Origin: UBA2943 sp946534895
GTDB lineage: Bacteria; Bacillota; Clostridia; Christensenellales; Aristaeellaceae
Length of the DNA stretch: 64,000 nucleotides
Assembly (NCBI GenBank): GCA_946534895.1
Contig: CAMNDE010000001.1
Coordinates: 50,544-114,543 of the forward strand
Direction of reading: 5' to 3'
Positions 61,329 to 64,000 of this stretch are shown in pieces. The notes beneath the pieces are model-generated. The model did no database searches and was not told the origin of the DNA. It saw nothing but the letters and a program-made list of their open reading frames with translations. The position numbers and the translations under genes are program-made. Each line of letters begins with the position of its first letter. The stretch's first letter is position 1.

Positions 61329-62237
61329 TTATTCTTTTACGGCACCAATATTGATACCCTTCACAAAATACTTCTGCAGGAAAGGATACAGAATCATGAA
61401 AGGCAGAATTGCTGTGATAACGCAGGCATTTCTGATGGTGTTCTCGGTTGCACCGCCTACAGATTCAGGCAGGTCGGACGACTGCATCATGTCACGCAGC
61501 TTCATCTGGAAATTGTAAAGCTTCCGATCCGTGATATACAGCTTGAAGTTTGTATAATCATTCCAGTAAGCAACTGCAAACATCAGACCGATGGAAGCAA
61601 GTGCTGCCTTGGAAAGAGGAAGGGCAATTTTCCAGAACATGCCCATGGGAGAACATCCGTCAAGATCTGCACTCTCAAAGAGAGAAGCCGGGATTCCCTC
61701 GAAGAAATTCCGCATCAGAACCAGGTTATACACATTGATGGCGGGCAGGAGAATAGGCCCCCAGGGGTTATCCGTCAAGCCCAGTCCACGCATGACCAGA
61801 TAGCTGGGAATCATACCGCCGGAGAAGATCATCGTGAACAGCAGAATGTTCGCAAACAGTGTTCTTCCGGGCATGTCCCACTGAATCAGCACATATGCGC
61901 CCATTGTGGACAGCAGAAGGCCGATCAAAGTACCTGCAACAGTCGTGTACAGACTCACAAACAGCGGTCTCAGCAGCGACTGATTGGAAAAAATGGAAAT
62001 ATATCCATCCAGACCAAACTTAGTGGGCAGCAGCTTTAAGCCATAACCGGTCGTGAGATCGATCGAGTCAATGAATACTTTCCAGATAGGAATAATAACA
62101 ATCAGGCAAACGAGAATGAAAATGAATCCGTTGACAAAGTTGAACGCAGTATACTTTGACTTCTGCTTATTCAGATGGGGAGGTCCTGAAACTTCTACAC
62201 CGCCAGGGGTGATATATCGCACTTCTTGCTTCGCCAT
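61329..62237 (-). CDS. Carbohydrate ABC transporter permease (LplC/YtcP type)
   Basis: A 302-residue inner-membrane permease with six predicted helices. The N-terminus is a longer cytosolic stretch, usual in the YtcP/LplC branch. The EAA loop that contacts the ATPase reads SADLDGCSPMGMFWKIALPL at about 190-210. It begins 15 bases after the partner permease. Typically these CUT1-type importers use a shared ATPase encoded elsewhere; none is seen here. The pectin context suggests rhamnogalacturonan or galacturonan oligosaccharides as cargo. Confidence 0.93.
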   Translation of the reverse strand: MAKQEVRYITPGGVEVSGPPHLNKQKSKYTAFNFVNGFIFILVCLIVIIPIWKVFIDSIDLTTGYGLKLLPTKFGLDGYISIFSNQSLLRPLFVSLYTTVAGTLIGLLLSTMGAYVLIQWDMPGRTLFANILLFTMIFSGGMIPSYLVMRGLGLTDNPWGPILLPAINVYNLVLMRNFFEGIPASLFESADLDGCSPMGMFWKIALPLSKAALASIGLMFAVAYWNDYTNFKLYITDRKLYNFQMKLRDMMQSSDLPESVGGATENTIRNACVITAILPFMILYPFLQKYFVKGINIGAVKE

Positions 62238-62252
62238 ATTCTCAACCCTCCC

Positions 62253-63203
62253 TTAAATAATTCCGCGGCCACGGACCCGCTTCGATGCATAGTTGCAAAT
62301 AAGCATCAAGCAGAGACCAACAAGGGATCTGAACAGACCGATGGCAGTGGTATAACCATAGTCCGCAGATGCGCCACTGTTAAATGTCTGATAGTAAACA
62401 TATGTCTGAAGAACGTTTGTGGCACGTTTTACAGAGTCATTCTGCAGAACGAATACACTTTCAAACAGATTCATGATTTTGGCCAGATTAAGAATCAAAA
62501 CAGTGATAATGGTATTTCCGAGGGCAGGCATGGTGACATACCACATCTTCTTCCAGCGTCCTGCACCATCGATGGATGCTGCTTCATAGATGCCGGGATC
62601 GATACCGGTAAGGGTCGCCATAAAGATAATTGTCTGCCAGCCGGTATCATGCCATACATTAATAATGTAGTACCAGATTCTCCACCAGCCCTTATCAGCC
62701 AGGTAGTAAACGCTCTCATTGATAATTCCAAGCTTGATGAGGATCTGATTGACCAGACCGCTTTCAGAAGGAGAAAGCAACAGGCTGAAAACAGATGCAG
62801 TCACAACCCAGGACATGAAATGCGGCAGATAGATAATGGTCTGACTCAATTTTTTGAATTTCAGAGAAATCATTTCATTGAGCAGGAGTGAAATGATTAC
62901 AGCAAAGCCTGTGTTCAGAACCAGTTTAATCACCGAGAAAACTACAGTATTCCAGAAAGAAACTGAAAACTGGCTCTGCTTGAAAAGCTTTTCAAAGTTT
63001 GCCAGACCCACCCAGACCGGATCTCCCACAATTTTCCAGGAATAGAAGGCATAACGAATGCCAAACATTGGTGCATAATGGAAAAGTGCCACAAAAACCA
63101 GCACCGGAATGAACATGAAATAGAAACCCCAGTATTTCTTCATGCGCTGGCGCAAAGGTTTTTTCCCGACCTGCACAGTTCCATTGGCTGTCTGTCCTGC
63201 CAT
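62253..63203 (-). CDS. Carbohydrate ABC transporter permease (LplB type)
   Basis: A 316-residue permease, partner of the downstream one. Six helices; the EAA loop is EAASIDGAGRWKKMWYVTMP at about 215-235. The YGIRYAFYSWK-like region (PMFGIRYAFYSWKIVG) matches the LplB/YtcP group. ATG 63203 lies six bases after GGGAGG; an in-frame ATG at 63221 precedes that site and is not used. It lies 83 bases downstream of the solute-binding protein gene. Confidence 0.93.
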   Translation of the reverse strand: MAGQTANGTVQVGKKPLRQRMKKYWGFYFMFIPVLVFVALFHYAPMFGIRYAFYSWKIVGDPVWVGLANFEKLFKQSQFSVSFWNTVVFSVIKLVLNTGFAVIISLLLNEMISLKFKKLSQTIIYLPHFMSWVVTASVFSLLLSPSESGLVNQILIKLGIINESVYYLADKGWWRIWYYIINVWHDTGWQTIIFMATLTGIDPGIYEAASIDGAGRWKKMWYVTMPALGNTIITVLILNLAKIMNLFESVFVLQNDSVKRATNVLQTYVYYQTFNSGASADYGYTTAIGLFRSLVGLCLMLICNYASKRVRGRGII

Positions 63204-63286
63204 GCAGAAACCTCCCTTCATCTACAGCGAGGAAAAATTAAGGACGACGGGTTAACGTCCGCCGCCCTTAAGCATTCAAATGAAAC

Positions 63287-64000
63287 TTAATTCAGAGCAT
63301 TCAGACTCTCAACGATAGCTTCGGACATTTCCAGTCCTCCCTCATCAGCGAAAACCTGCATGCCTTCTTCAACACTGTACTTGCCAATGGCAATGTTTGC
63401 GATGATTTCATTCTTGATCTGAGTCAGGTCACCATTCATTTCGCTCATTTCAGGAGTGGCGGGAACAATGGAGGCAAGACGGCTGTTGGCATTGAACAGC
63501 TCGGAGGCAGCTTTGGCTTCAGGCTTTACGCTGTCTTCCTTGGGATCATAGTAACCCTCTGCGAAAGTTGCAAGAGCCAGCATGGGATCGATGTGGTTCT
63601 TGGTGTAAAGAGTTCCGGCGGATTCCATATTCTCGAGCATATGGAACTGTCCCTCTTCATAGGTGGCTTCCTTATCGGTTCCAGCAAGAACAGTGCCGGC
63701 AGCCTTGGACCAGTGCACGCCTTCTACACCATAGGTCCACAGCATCTGGGTGTCGCCGCCGTCCAGCATGGAATCGATGAATGCATCAAACACAGCCTGG
63801 GGATTTGCGCACTTGGTGGTAATGCACCAGACCGGAGGAACACGATCATAATACGGAGGATTGCCTTCCAGAGGCTTCAGGGCCACGAGGGTGCCGTCCT
63901 TGCCGCTGGCTTCCAGATTGGTCTTGAGGTTGGTAGCCCAGGTGCCTGCCCAGTAAGTGAAGACACCAAACTTGTCATCATAGAACTTGTTGCGGGCATC
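63287..64000 (-). CDS. Carbohydrate ABC transporter substrate-binding protein, partial
   Basis: The C-terminal 237 residues of an extracellular solute-binding lipoprotein. The frame is open to the right edge (DARNKFYDDKFGVFTYWAGTW, cited as FGVFTYWAGTW), so the N-terminus and signal peptide lie outside. A GTG at 63886 is internal. The C-terminal pattern (SVKPEAKAASELFN, LTQIKNEIIANIAIGKYSVEEGMQ) fits the YtcQ/LplA family that pairs with LplB/LplC permeases. It is the first gene of the importer operon visible here. Confidence 0.9.
   Translation of the reverse strand, partial: DARNKFYDDKFGVFTYWAGTWATNLKTNLEASGKDGTLVALKPLEGNPPYYDRVPPVWCITTKCANPQAVFDAFIDSMLDGGDTQMLWTYGVEGVHWSKAAGTVLAGTDKEATYEEGQFHMLENMESAGTLYTKNHIDPMLALATFAEGYYDPKEDSVKPEAKAASELFNANSRLASIVPATPEMSEMNGDLTQIKNEIIANIAIGKYSVEEGMQVFADEGGLEMSEAIVESLNALN

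Noticed and set aside
1..64000. CRISPR arrays, tRNA or rRNA genes and insertion sequences
   Set aside because: No regularly spaced direct repeats, no cloverleaf with a T-arm consensus, no rRNA-like blocks and no transposase with terminal repeats were recognised by reading; a tRNAscan or IS search could still reveal something small.

Overview
The window reads as a stretch of chromosome from a Gram-positive-type bacterium of the phylum Bacillota, most likely a Clostridia-like gut or rumen organism. Support: an HslUV/TopA/TrmFO block, a RicA-like gene beside MiaB and MutSL, RbgA next to RNase HII, a small alarmone synthetase, an XerS-like single recombinase, a TIGR03960/TIGR03936/RNase G radical-SAM cluster, strong GGAGG ribosome binding sites, frequent GTG/TTG starts, consensus sigma-A-type promoters and no sign of outer-membrane proteins. 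Base composition looks moderate (near 48% GC by eye, not computed). I see no rRNA, tRNA, CRISPR array or intact insertion sequence.

Layout. 1-3.6 kb (+): phosphopentomutase (cut at the left edge), an ArsR/SmtB-type metal sensor, a cytidylate-kinase-like protein and a four-repeat SH3b lipoprotein. 3.7-6.8 kb (-): a three-gene membrane operon encoding a MotA/ZorA-like channel with a long coiled-coil tail, a MotB/ZorB-like OmpA protein and a small membrane-anchored protein. 7.2-19.6 kb (+): a tightly packed run of TIGR03960 radical SAM, TIGR03936, rng, miaB, ricA-like, mutS, mutL, miaA and a PLP lyase. 19.7-22.6 kb (+): split transketolase and an acidic protein. 22.6-29.9 kb (-): a five-gene operon rbgA, rnhB, a 1394-residue double GT-C glycosyltransferase, an aldose-1-epimerase-like protein and a SRAP protein. 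30-34.2 kb (+): a tiny membrane protein coupled to a DUF4230 protein, Xaa-Pro aminopeptidase, a TetR regulator and deoD. 34.2-34.9 kb (-): alarmone synthetase. 35.2-42 kb (+): topA, trmFO, hslV, hslU, proC and a degenerate RNase HI. 42.7-45.2 kb: XerS-like recombinase, a cysteine-rich mini-protein, a LexA-like repressor lacking its protease residues, and free-methionine-sulfoxide reductase. 45.3-52.5 kb: galT, a large secreted protein of unknown function, ftsH and a dihydrouridine synthase. 52.6-64 kb: a pectin/galacturonate utilisation locus with uxaC, a LacI-type regulator, uxaB, uxaA, GH28, GH105 and a carbohydrate ABC importer (cut at the right edge).

How the genes work together. The right end forms one pathway: the importer takes up pectin oligosaccharides, cytosolic GH105 and GH28 trim them, and UxaC, UxaB and UxaA turn galacturonate into 2-keto-3-deoxygluconate. 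Two TGTAA-N4-TTACA palindromes flank the divergent lacI-uxaC and uxaBA starts and are the likely control point. The centre is translation, tRNA modification and DNA repair housekeeping. The least explained items are the motor-like operon without recognisable effector genes, and two genes close together, LexA-like and RNase HI-like, that keep their folds but have lost catalytic residues.
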